30,336 bases of DNA from contig JANLPN010000389.1 of assembly GCA_031367285.1 (NCBI GenBank), positions 1 through 30,336 of the forward strand, in the 5' to 3' direction. Source of the stretch: CAISIP01 sp031367285. Lineage in GTDB: Bacteria > Pseudomonadota > Gammaproteobacteria > Burkholderiales > Burkholderiaceae_C. The translations under genes and the position numbers were made by a program. The notes under the pieces were generated by a model. The model did no database searches. It was not told the origin of the DNA and saw only the letters and a list, made by a program, of their open reading frames with translations. Shown here piece by piece: positions 16,634-24,125 of the stretch. Each line of letters starts with the position of its first letter. Positions within the stretch are counted from its first letter, which is position 1.

Positions 16634-18190
16634 ATGCAGACCTTCACTCTCCACAAACCCGCCGTGCGCTCACACTACGGACTCGTCGCCGCGCAGAACC
16701 GCCATGCCGCACAAGCCGGCGCTACGGTACTGGCGCAGGGCGGCAATGCCATGGACGCGGCCATCGTCACGGCACTGGTACTGAGTGTGGTGGAGCCCTG
16801 GTTATCGGGCGTAGGCGGAGGCGGTTTCCTGCTGCATGCGGACGGCGCCACGGGTTTGGTGGACACCCTGGACTTCAATGTGGTCGCCCCGGCCGGCCTC
16901 GACCCGGCCAATTACCCATTGAGCGGCAGCGACTCCGGCAACTGGTTCAATTGGCCCTCAGTCAAGGGCGAGCGCAATGTTTCGGGTTATGGTTCCATCT
17001 GTGTCCCTGGCGCCGTGGCGGGCTTTGCCGCCGCGCTGGAGCGTTTTGGTACGCTGTCCTGGGCGCAGGCGCTGGAGCCCGCGATTCGCCATGCCGAGCG
17101 CGGCCTGGAGATGGACTGGTTCGCTTGCCTGTCGATTGGTATCGATGCGGCCGGGCTGGCAGAATTCCCTGCCAGCTCGGAGCTGTTTCTGGACTGCGGA
17201 AGGGCACCCCGGGTAAGCGACCAGACTCCGCCGGCCGGCCGGCCGATGCCGGTGAAAGCCGCATTGCTGAAGCGCCTGGCCGCAGCCGGTGCGCGTGATT
17301 TCTATGAAGGCGAAGTCGCGCAAACCCTTGCATACGACCTGGAACGTGGAGGCTCCGCCATCCGCCGCCACGACCTTGCCAACTACCAGCCGACCTGGCG
17401 CGCTCCGCTGGTGGGCCAGTACCGGCAGTTCGAAATCAATGCCATCGCGGGGCTCAGTGGCGGGCCGACTTTTTTGGAAGCCAGCCGGAGCCTCTTGACA
17501 GCGGGGCTGCAACCAGAAAACAGCATGGCCGACGCCGCGCTGGCCTATGCCACGGCGATCCGGGATGCCTACCGCACGCGCCTGACCACCATGGGCCACG
17601 CCGCCATCCCGGACCCGGGATGCACGTCGCATGTGAGCGTGGTCGATGCGTCGGGCAGCATGGTGTCGCTGACCAACACGCTGTTGTCGCGTTTTGGCTC
17701 CAAGGTCGTGTTGCCAAACGCGGGTGTACTCATGAACAACGGCATGATGTGGTTCGATCCGCGTCCCGGACATGCAAATTCGATTACACCCGGCGCCAAA
17801 CCGCTGGCCAATATGTGCCCCCTGATACTCAGGTCGAACGGCAAACCCTGCCTCGCTATCGGCGCTGCCGGTGGCCGCACTATCTTCCCCACGGTGCTGC
17901 AACTGGTGTCGTACATCGCCGACTTCGGCCTCTCGCTCGCTGACGCTTTCAATACGCCGCGTATCGATGCGAGCACACCGACCATCAAGGTAAACGCCCT
18001 GGCCGGGCCCGAGGTGGCGAGAACCGTCGCCACCCGGCACCCGGTCGAGATCGTCGAGGACACTGTCTACCCGGTGCACTTTGCAGTCCCTTCGGCGGTA
18101 ATGCGTGAAGGCGTTATCAATACCGGCATGGTGCATCCGGTCAGCCCCTGGGCGGCGGTGGTGGCTGGAGGGCCGGCCGATGGCGGCTGA
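16634..18190 (+). CDS. Gamma-glutamyltransferase-like Ntn hydrolase with altered donor pocket
   Basis: A 518-residue member of the GGT superfamily (GGGGF near 61-65, self-cleavage site before T331 in CTSHVSVVD, AAGGR near 411-415). No signal peptide is present, so it should act in the cytoplasm. Aligned by eye with E. coli GGT from memory, the catalytic Thr (391 to T331) and T409 (T349) are kept. Several gamma-glutamyl ligands are not: R114 is N (DFNVVAP), N411 is L351, D433 is W373, and S462-S463 are A392-N393. The lid loop is about ten residues shorter. It is therefore probably an acylase or amidase for another substrate, not a true GGT. It follows the CE4 gene with no gap and overlaps the ATPase gene by 11 bases. 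Confidence 0.88.
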   Translation: MQTFTLHKPAVRSHYGLVAAQNRHAAQAGATVLAQGGNAMDAAIVTALVLSVVEPWLSGVGGGGFLLHADGATGLVDTLDFNVVAPAGLDPANYPLSGSDSGNWFNWPSVKGERNVSGYGSICVPGAVAGFAAALERFGTLSWAQALEPAIRHAERGLEMDWFACLSIGIDAAGLAEFPASSELFLDCGRAPRVSDQTPPAGRPMPVKAALLKRLAAAGARDFYEGEVAQTLAYDLERGGSAIRRHDLANYQPTWRAPLVGQYRQFEINAIAGLSGGPTFLEASRSLLTAGLQPENSMADAALAYATAIRDAYRTRLTTMGHAAIPDPGCTSHVSVVDASGSMVSLTNTLLSRFGSKVVLPNAGVLMNNGMMWFDPRPGHANSITPGAKPLANMCPLILRSNGKPCLAIGAAGGRTIFPTVLQLVSYIADFGLSLADAFNTPRIDASTPTIKVNALAGPEVARTVATRHPVEIVEDTVYPVHFAVPSAVMREGVINTGMVHPVSPWAAVVAGGPADGG

Positions 18191-19178
18191 ACTGCAGCCG
18201 CCATGGCCGGGCCCCGTGCTCGAGATCAAGGATCTGCGTATCCGGATTGGCGGCGTCGACGTGGTGGACGGCGTGTCGCTGTCGGTCGCACAGGGAAAAA
18301 TCCTGGCCATTGTGGGTGAAAGCGGCTGCGGCAAGAGCCTCACGGCCCTGTCCATCCTGCAGTTGCTGCCCAAGGCGGCACGTATCGTTGGCGGGGATAT
18401 CTACCTCGAAGGCAGCAAGCTGACGGCAATGGATGAGCGCCAATTGCAGGACATCCGGGGCAATCTGGCCTCCATCATCTTCCAGGAGCCCATCGCTTCG
18501 CTGAACCCGCTCATGCGCGTCGGTGCCCAGGTGGAAGAAGCCCTCAGGATTCACCGTGGCCTGTCCGGCGAGCAGGCGCGGCGCGAAGCCATCGGCATGT
18601 TCGCCCGCGTGGGCATCCCGGATCCCGAATTGCGCGCGCGGCAGTTTCCATTTGAGTTGTCGGGTGGCATGTGCCAGCGCATCATGATTGCGGCGGCGCT
18701 GGTCTGCCGCCCGCGCCTGCTGATCGCCGACGAACCAAGCACGGCACTGGACGTCACCATACAGGCGCAGATTCTGGATCTGATGAAACGCCTGCGCGAC
18801 GAGGCAGGCACCGCCATCCTGCTCATCACCCACGACATGGGTGTGGTGGCGGAGATGGCGGACGACGTGGCCGTGATGTATGGCGGCCGTGTGGTCGAAA
18901 GCGGGCCGGTGGACGTGATATTTGCAGCTCCCGCGCATCCTTATACCCGGCTGCTGCTGGACACCGTCCCCAAGCTCGATGGACGGCGCAAGACACTTCT
19001 GCCTACCATCGAGGGTATGGTGCCCAGTGCCGACGCCTGGCCCCAAGGCTGCCGGTTTCAGACCCGTTGTCCGCTGGCGGACGAGCGCTGCAAACACAGG
19101 CCGGAACTCGTGTCGGTCGCGCAGCCGCTGCACCGCACTGCGTGCTGGCATGCGGACCGCGTGGCGGAGATGGTATGA
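18180..19178 (+). CDS. ABC transporter ATPase, DppD type
   Basis: A 332-residue ATPase. Walker A GESGCGKS is at 46-53, the signature LSGGM at 160-164 (followed by CQR, where RQR is usual), the Walker B region LLIADEPS near 180-187, and the H-loop His at 218. The C-terminal oligopeptide-transporter extension (HPYTRLLLDTVP) carries C291, C297, C304 and C322, the cysteine set that can hold an iron-sulfur cluster in DppD-like ATPases. The ATG at 18180 lies within the end of the GGT-like gene (11-base overlap). An earlier in-frame ATG at 18105 would give a non-family N-terminus. Confidence 0.95.
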   Translation: MAAELQPPWPGPVLEIKDLRIRIGGVDVVDGVSLSVAQGKILAIVGESGCGKSLTALSILQLLPKAARIVGGDIYLEGSKLTAMDERQLQDIRGNLASIIFQEPIASLNPLMRVGAQVEEALRIHRGLSGEQARREAIGMFARVGIPDPELRARQFPFELSGGMCQRIMIAAALVCRPRLLIADEPSTALDVTIQAQILDLMKRLRDEAGTAILLITHDMGVVAEMADDVAVMYGGRVVESGPVDVIFAAPAHPYTRLLLDTVPKLDGRRKTLLPTIEGMVPSADAWPQGCRFQTRCPLADERCKHRPELVSVAQPLHRTACWHADRVAEMV

Positions 19179-19240
19179 GCACCGCCGGGCCGCTTCCAAG
19201 GGCGAATAGTTCCGCAGTGCGCAGCACGGAGAATTCCTGA
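19175..19240 (+). CDS. 21-residue coupling micro-ORF between the two ATPase genes
   Basis: The ATG at 19175 overlaps the stop of the DppD-type gene as ATGA. The 21-codon reading frame starts MSTAGPLPRANSS, and its stop TGA overlaps the next gene's ATG as TGATG at 19238-19242. The frame therefore bridges exactly the only sizeable gap in the operon. It may act as a translational relay, or be the relic N-terminus of an earlier ATPase start (MSTAGPL resembles the following MSAAPAPL). I recognise no domain. Chance cannot be excluded for so short a frame. Confidence 0.4.
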   Translation: MSTAGPLPRANSSAVRSTENS

Positions 19241-20217
19241 TGAGCGCAGCGCCTGCACCCCTGCTGAGCGTGCGTAACCTCAAGGTCCACTTCGATATCC
19301 GCGGATCGCGGCAAAAGGTCAAGGCCGTGGACGGCGTGTCGTTCGATCTCGCGGCCGGGCGTACTACCGCGCTGGTGGGTGAAAGTGGCTGCGGCAAATC
19401 CACCACGGCGTACGCCATCGTGGGTCTGGAGCCGATCACGGCAGGAAGCATCCATTTCGAAGGCCAGGACATCAGCCATCTGGACAAACGCGCGCGCCAG
19501 GCGCTGGCAAGCCGGATGGCGATCGTGTTCCAGGATCCCAGCGCGGCGCTGGACCCCAAAATGAGCATCAGCGACAGCATCGCCGAACCGCTCGCGATCC
19601 AGGGGCGGCCCGGCGCGGAACAGCGACGCCGCGTCGCCGAGCTGCTGGACCGGGTCGGCTTGCCTGCCTCCTATGCCAAGCGCACTCCCAATGCGCTGTC
19701 GGGTGGCCAGAAGCAGCGCGTCGTCATCGCACGCGCACTGGCGCTGTCTCCCAAACTGCTGGTGCTCGATGAGCCGGTCTCGGCGCTGGACGTCTCCATT
19801 CGCTCGCAGATCCTGAACCTGCTCATGCAATTGCAACAGGACCTGGGCCTGGCCTACCTGTTTATCTCGCACGACCTGTCAGTGGTGCGGCACCTGGCCG
19901 ATGACACGATGGTGATGTACCTGGGCACGGTTGCCGAGCAAGGGGATACCGACACCCTGTTTCGCGCGGCGCGCCACCCTTATACGCAGGCCTTGCTCTC
20001 CGCCATACCGGTACCCGACCCGGTGTTGCAGCGCACGCGTGAGAAGATCATCTTGTCCGGCGACCTGCCCAGCCCGCTGGCACCGCCGCCCGGTTGCCCG
20101 TTCGCAAGCCGCTGCCCCATCCGCATTGACCCCTGTAATCGGGAGCGCCCCATGCTGGCCGAAGGCGGAACGGGCACACAGGTGGCCTGCCTGGTACGGG
20201 CGCCCGCAAGCAATTAG
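19240..20217 (+). CDS. ABC transporter ATPase, DppF type
   Basis: A 325-residue ATPase that completes the transporter. Walker A GESGCGKS is at 47-54, signature LSGGQKQR at 153-160, Walker B LLVLDEPVSALD at 173-184, and the H-loop His at 211 (FISHDLSVV). The C-terminal extension has HPYTQALLSAIP and the Cys-containing PPGCPFASRCPI segment. GGAG about eight bases before the ATG gives a good ribosome site, and the start overlaps the stop of the upstream micro-ORF. It is the last clear transporter gene; the next gene on this strand follows after 51 bp. Confidence 0.95.
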   Translation: MSAAPAPLLSVRNLKVHFDIRGSRQKVKAVDGVSFDLAAGRTTALVGESGCGKSTTAYAIVGLEPITAGSIHFEGQDISHLDKRARQALASRMAIVFQDPSAALDPKMSISDSIAEPLAIQGRPGAEQRRRVAELLDRVGLPASYAKRTPNALSGGQKQRVVIARALALSPKLLVLDEPVSALDVSIRSQILNLLMQLQQDLGLAYLFISHDLSVVRHLADDTMVMYLGTVAEQGDTDTLFRAARHPYTQALLSAIPVPDPVLQRTREKIILSGDLPSPLAPPPGCPFASRCPIRIDPCNRERPMLAEGGTGTQVACLVRAPASN

Positions 20218-20268
20218 TATGAGGCTCCGACAACTGGGCCGGGACCTGTGACCCAATGGAGACTGCCA

Positions 20269-21615
20269 ATGAAACGCTTCCCGCTGATTCTGATCTGCCT
20301 GCTGGGCCTGGCCGCAGGCAATGGCTGGGCCTGGAGCAACCACACCCTGGTGGCTTACCGTGCACTCGAAAAAATGCCCGAAGTGGCCAATGCGGCCCCG
20401 GTCACCGTGGAGCCGTTGGAAGAGTTTTTGAAGGCTGAAGAAAAGGCCATCGAAGCCTTGTTGGCCAGCCAGGAAAGCTGGGCCCGCGCCAACATGGAGT
20501 CGTACGCGGCACGCCCCGACAAGCTGGTTTTCAAAGCCGATCCAGGGCGCGACGACGATGCGCGCCGCCGGGCTTTCGTCATGGCCTTGCGCGTGTCCCC
20601 TCTGGCCAAGTTTGCGCTGTTTGTGCAACCCGACCCCAAGTCAGGACCCGGCCCGGGACCTTTGCTGCCGCATGAAGCGGTCAATTTCCTGCCCAAACAG
20701 GCAAACTCGACTTACCGTTTCGTCGCCCTCACGGCGGGCCAGCAGGTATCGGCCCTCAGTGTGGTGGCCACGGCGTCGGACGAGCCCGACTATGGGCTCG
20801 ATATAAATTTGTGGGAAGACAGCCCGTCGGAGTGGGGAGCACTGTACGGTTTCGGGAAAATTCCGTTTGGCAACCCGGCGTTGTACTTCTCGACCCAGGC
20901 GCCTTTTCACATGGGCTTTTACCACCAGGACTGGTTGATTTTCAAAGCCGCGCCTTTCCTGAAACGCACCTTTCCGCTAATGCGCATTCACCAGTACAGC
21001 AGCCTGGCCGCGTTGGCATTCAGGACCGGGCACCCTTACTGGGGCTGGCGTTTTGCCGGGCTGGCGCTGCACCATGTCCAGGACCTGACCCAGCCCTACC
21101 ATGCCAACCTGGCGCCGGGCAACTCCACCTACCAAATGATCAGTTCCAATGTCATGGCCATGGGTGGTTGGCCCCGGCGCAGGGACAACCTGATCGTGCT
21201 GCTGTCCAACCAGCACCTGGCGCTGGAGAAATACCAGAATGAACTAGTGCTCAAGGCGGCAACAGCCGGCCGGGACACGCCGCTGGAACTGGCGCTGCGC
21301 AATGACAGGCTGGATGCCGGTTATCCCGCCTGGTCGGACCTGTACGCGCGCGACGTGGTCGCCCGTGAGGCCTATGCGGCCGGCGCCAGACTTGCAGCTG
21401 CCATCACGGACAGTATGCCAGCGGCTTTTGTAACCGACCCCGGCTTCGATTTTGGCGTGAAGGAGTCCGGCATCGACCTGCTGGGTGCCATGGCCAACCA
21501 GGACGCCGGCAGGCGCGCCGAACTGGATGCCCGGGTGACGGAGTTGCTGGGCCACTTTGGCGCCCATAGCCGCAATACGCTGCGCGGCATCCTCAAGGCT
21601 GCAGGCAAGCCCTGA
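20269..21615 (+). CDS. Secreted protein of the phospholipase C / P1 nuclease zinc fold
   Basis: A 448-residue exported protein. The ATG at 20269 (GGAG about eight bases upstream) gives MKRFPLILICLLGLAAGNGWAWSNH. The segment WAWSNHTLVAY (20-30) lines up residue for residue with the mature start of nuclease P1 (Trp1 and His6 are zinc ligands there). LHHVQDLTQPYH matches its later H-x3-D-x5-H ligand run. A long insert separates the two, so the protein is much larger than P1 or B. cereus phospholipase C (about 245-270 residues). Whether it cleaves phospholipids or nucleic acid cannot be decided here. It could be a cargo of the neighbouring type II system, which is inference. It may be co-transcribed with the ABC operon (51-bp gap). 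Confidence 0.72.
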   Translation: MKRFPLILICLLGLAAGNGWAWSNHTLVAYRALEKMPEVANAAPVTVEPLEEFLKAEEKAIEALLASQESWARANMESYAARPDKLVFKADPGRDDDARRRAFVMALRVSPLAKFALFVQPDPKSGPGPGPLLPHEAVNFLPKQANSTYRFVALTAGQQVSALSVVATASDEPDYGLDINLWEDSPSEWGALYGFGKIPFGNPALYFSTQAPFHMGFYHQDWLIFKAAPFLKRTFPLMRIHQYSSLAALAFRTGHPYWGWRFAGLALHHVQDLTQPYHANLAPGNSTYQMISSNVMAMGGWPRRRDNLIVLLSNQHLALEKYQNELVLKAATAGRDTPLELALRNDRLDAGYPAWSDLYARDVVAREAYAAGARLAAAITDSMPAAFVTDPGFDFGVKESGIDLLGAMANQDAGRRAELDARVTELLGHFGAHSRNTLRGILKAAGKP

Positions 21616-21627
21616 AGCAGCAAGCTT

Positions 21628-22590
21628 TCAGTGCTGGTGACCCCAGTACAACAAGGCGTCGCGGCCCTCCACCAGCAACTCGACCTTGGCGCCGTAAGGC
21701 AGAACCACCTTGGTCCGCACATGGCCGAACGGCAAGTTGGTAAGCACCGGTATCTTGACTTTGCCGCGGATCCAGTCCACCGCCGTTTGCAGCTTGTAAC
21801 CCTTGTCGTTGGGAAAGAGTTTGTAGTTGGTGAACTGCCCCAGCACGACCGCCCTCTGCCGTCCGAGCACCCCGGCCAACCATAACTGCGTCAGCATACG
21901 TTCCACGCGGTAGGGATGCTCGGCAATATCTTCCAGGTACAACACACCGCCTTTGACTTGCGGAAAATACGGCGTGCCTACCAGGGACGTGAGCACCGCC
22001 AGATTGCCGCCCCACAACACCGCATCGCGAATCACCCTGGCCTTGGGTGCCTGCACCGCGGCGATGGGCGCCGCTGCATCCCCAGGCTTGGCGGCCGGTG
22101 TGCGCTGCTTGTCGAGCCGCCATCCCGCGCCTTCACCCTGCCCGCGAGCCAGATCGTCGAAGCAGGCTTCCATGATGTCGTCGGGCTGTCCTTCCACGCC
22201 AAAGTCTTCGCCCACCGTGGGTCCGACCCAGGTCACGGCGCCGGTTTTGGCCAGCAGGGCGCACTGGAATGCGGTGAAGTCGCTGTAGCCCACGAAATGG
22301 GTGCCGCGCGACACCGCTCTGGCGACTGCCTTGTAATCGATGTCGACCAGCAAACGCGTGATGCCGTAACCACCGCGCGACATCAGGGCGATGTCGGCAC
22401 CACTGGCTGCGGCACGGTGAATGGCGGCCAGCCGCGTGGCATCGTCGCCCGCAAAACGCATGTGCGTGGTAAGCGCATCCGGGTCTACCTCCACTTCGTG
22501 GCCCAAGGCCTTGAGCCGGGCCACGCCGCGCCGGAACGAGGCCTTGTCGCGTTGTGCGCTGGACGGGGAATAAACGTAGATGTGGCTCAT
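21628..22590 (-). CDS. LD-carboxypeptidase (peptidase family S66)
   Basis: A 320-residue cytoplasmic serine peptidase of the LdcA family, which trims the terminal D-Ala from recycled murein tetrapeptides. Family features are MSRGGYG (70-76), nucleophile S103 in GYSDFT, E220 in LYLED and H290 in PFGH, the Ser-Glu-His triad of S66. The ATG at 22590 gives MSHIYVYSPS, the usual start; longer frames overlap the dehalogenase. No signal peptide. It lies 73 bp downstream of the TadA-dehalogenase gene on the same strand and converges on the phospholipase/nuclease-like gene with 12 bp between stops. Some S66 members cleave other substrates (for example MccF), but the order of motifs fits LdcA. Confidence 0.9.
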   Translation of the reverse strand: MSHIYVYSPSSAQRDKASFRRGVARLKALGHEVEVDPDALTTHMRFAGDDATRLAAIHRAAASGADIALMSRGGYGITRLLVDIDYKAVARAVSRGTHFVGYSDFTAFQCALLAKTGAVTWVGPTVGEDFGVEGQPDDIMEACFDDLARGQGEGAGWRLDKQRTPAAKPGDAAAPIAAVQAPKARVIRDAVLWGGNLAVLTSLVGTPYFPQVKGGVLYLEDIAEHPYRVERMLTQLWLAGVLGRQRAVVLGQFTNYKLFPNDKGYKLQTAVDWIRGKVKIPVLTNLPFGHVRTKVVLPYGAKVELLVEGRDALLYWGHQH

Positions 22591-22663
22591 GGGCGAACGC
22601 GCAGGCGGTGGATGGAAACAGCGCGCATTATCCGTTGCCGACCACGCCTCGGCGCAGGCCGGC

Positions 22664-24064
22664 TCAGACGCAGGTAGTGGCCTGGCTGAAGTGGCGTACC
22701 GCTGCCTCGGCAATCGGCTCTCCATGTTCCTGCACAAAGTGACCCGCGTGGTCCAGCACCATGGGCTGCGGGCAGCCGCGGATGGTCTGCCGCAGCACTT
22801 GCATGACAGGCGTGCCGAGCACCGGGTCCTGCGCACCTATGGCCATCAAACTCCTGCCAGCCCACCGGCTGCTCCAAAACTCGCGTGCATCGCGCGAAAT
22901 GGCTGCGCCATCCGAATCCAGAAACTCGGGCACCATGGGCGCAAAGGCACGCAGGGCGGCCCTGTGGCCGCTGTCCGGGTACGGCGCCATATAGGCTGCA
23001 CATTCCGCTTCATCCATGTGGGGGTTGCCGCGTGCAAACAGGCGCGCCACGTCGAACTCCGGATTCTTGGCACACATGGCGCGCCAGGCCAGGAAACCGG
23101 CAGTCAGCGGTGTGTCACCCGTGGCCAGCGTCGTGTTCATCACCAGCAGGCCACTGTAGCGCTGCGGCGCAGCCATGGGCAGGGTCAGGCCCAGCAGCCC
23201 CCCCCAGTCCTGCACCACCAGGATGACGTTTTTCAGGTCCAGCCGCTCCACCAGTTCCAGCAGGACCTGGCGGTGCCAGGTGAATGCGTGGGCCGCATCT
23301 TTCTTGGGCTTGTCGCTCTTGCCAAAACCCGGCATATCCGGCGCCACCACACGGTCCCCCGCCGCCAGGAAAACCGGGATCATCTTCCGGTACAGATAAC
23401 TCCAGGCCGGGTTGCCGTGCAGGCACAACCAGATGCGCGGTGCATCGCGCGGGCCCTCGTCCAGATAGTGCAAACGCAAGCCGGCCAGTGCCGGCAGGTC
23501 ACTCACATAATGCGGCTGCCACGGATAGCCGGGCAGATCGGCAAAGCGGGCGTCGGAGGTGCGCAGTGCGTCTTCGCGCACGGGGCTGCTGTTCATACGG
23601 GTCTCCTCTCGCCTGCGGGCGAAAAACTGCTGCAACACGGCCGAACATTCAGCCGCCATCACGCCGGCTTGTACGGTGGTCTGGTGGTTGAGCTGGGTCT
23701 GGGCAAACAGGTTCAATACGGAGCCTGCCGCTCCGGTCTTGGGGTCGCCGACGCCAAACACGACGCGCGCGATGCGTGCCTGCAATATGGCACCGGCACA
23801 CATGGCACAGGGCTCCAGGGTGACGAACAGCTCGCAGCCGTCGAGGCGGTAATTGCCCAGCGCAGCCGCAGCGGCACGCAGGGCTGCGATTTCGGCATGT
23901 GCGGTTGGGTCGTGGCCGGCGACCGGGGCATTGTGGGCGCTCGCAACAACACGACCGTCTTTCACCACCACCGCGCCTACCGGCACCTCACCCGCCACAC
24001 CCGCCAGTCGCGCTTGCGCCAGCGCCAGCGCCATCCACGATGCGTCCCGAGCGGCGTCGCTCAT
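22664..24064 (-). CDS. tadA: In-frame fusion: TadA tRNA adenosine deaminase + haloalkane dehalogenase
   Basis: One uninterrupted 466-codon frame encodes two enzymes. Residues 1-156 are TadA, which converts A34 to inosine in tRNA-Arg(ACG): HAE with H56 and E58, and PCAMC with C86 and C89 as zinc ligands. The TadA tail ends naturally in LQQFFARRREETR. Residues 157-466 form a complete subfamily-I haloalkane dehalogenase close to DhlA. Numbered from Met157, it has oxyanion motif HGNPAWSYLYRKMIP, nucleophile D130 in VVQDWGG, halide-binding W131 and W171, acid D257 and base H286 (HAGHFVQE). Met157 is preceded by a near-ideal ribosome site, so a free dehalogenase is probably also made. The ATG at 24064 is preferred, with GGAG upstream. 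The domain calls are secure; whether the fusion product functions as one protein is not. Confidence 0.93.
   Translation of the reverse strand: MSDAARDASWMALALAQARLAGVAGEVPVGAVVVKDGRVVASAHNAPVAGHDPTAHAEIAALRAAAAALGNYRLDGCELFVTLEPCAMCAGAILQARIARVVFGVGDPKTGAAGSVLNLFAQTQLNHQTTVQAGVMAAECSAVLQQFFARRREETRMNSSPVREDALRTSDARFADLPGYPWQPHYVSDLPALAGLRLHYLDEGPRDAPRIWLCLHGNPAWSYLYRKMIPVFLAAGDRVVAPDMPGFGKSDKPKKDAAHAFTWHRQVLLELVERLDLKNVILVVQDWGGLLGLTLPMAAPQRYSGLLVMNTTLATGDTPLTAGFLAWRAMCAKNPEFDVARLFARGNPHMDEAECAAYMAPYPDSGHRAALRAFAPMVPEFLDSDGAAISRDAREFWSSRWAGRSLMAIGAQDPVLGTPVMQVLRQTIRGCPQPMVLDHAGHFVQEHGEPIAEAAVRHFSQATTCV
23603..23607 (-). promoter_or_regulatory. Internal Shine-Dalgarno site before the dehalogenase Met157 codon
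   Basis: On the coding strand the bases GAGAGGAGACCCGTATG contain AGGAG six bases before the in-frame ATG at 23596. The same bases encode the last TadA residues (Arg-Glu-Glu-Thr-Arg). Spacing and match are better than at the tadA start itself. This would allow separate initiation of the dehalogenase part. Confidence 0.7.
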
Positions 24065-24125
24065 AAGGTAAGCTCCGCCCACCGGGCTGCGGTGCGAGCT
24101 TGTTTGGGGCGGCCCGGCGCGGCGC

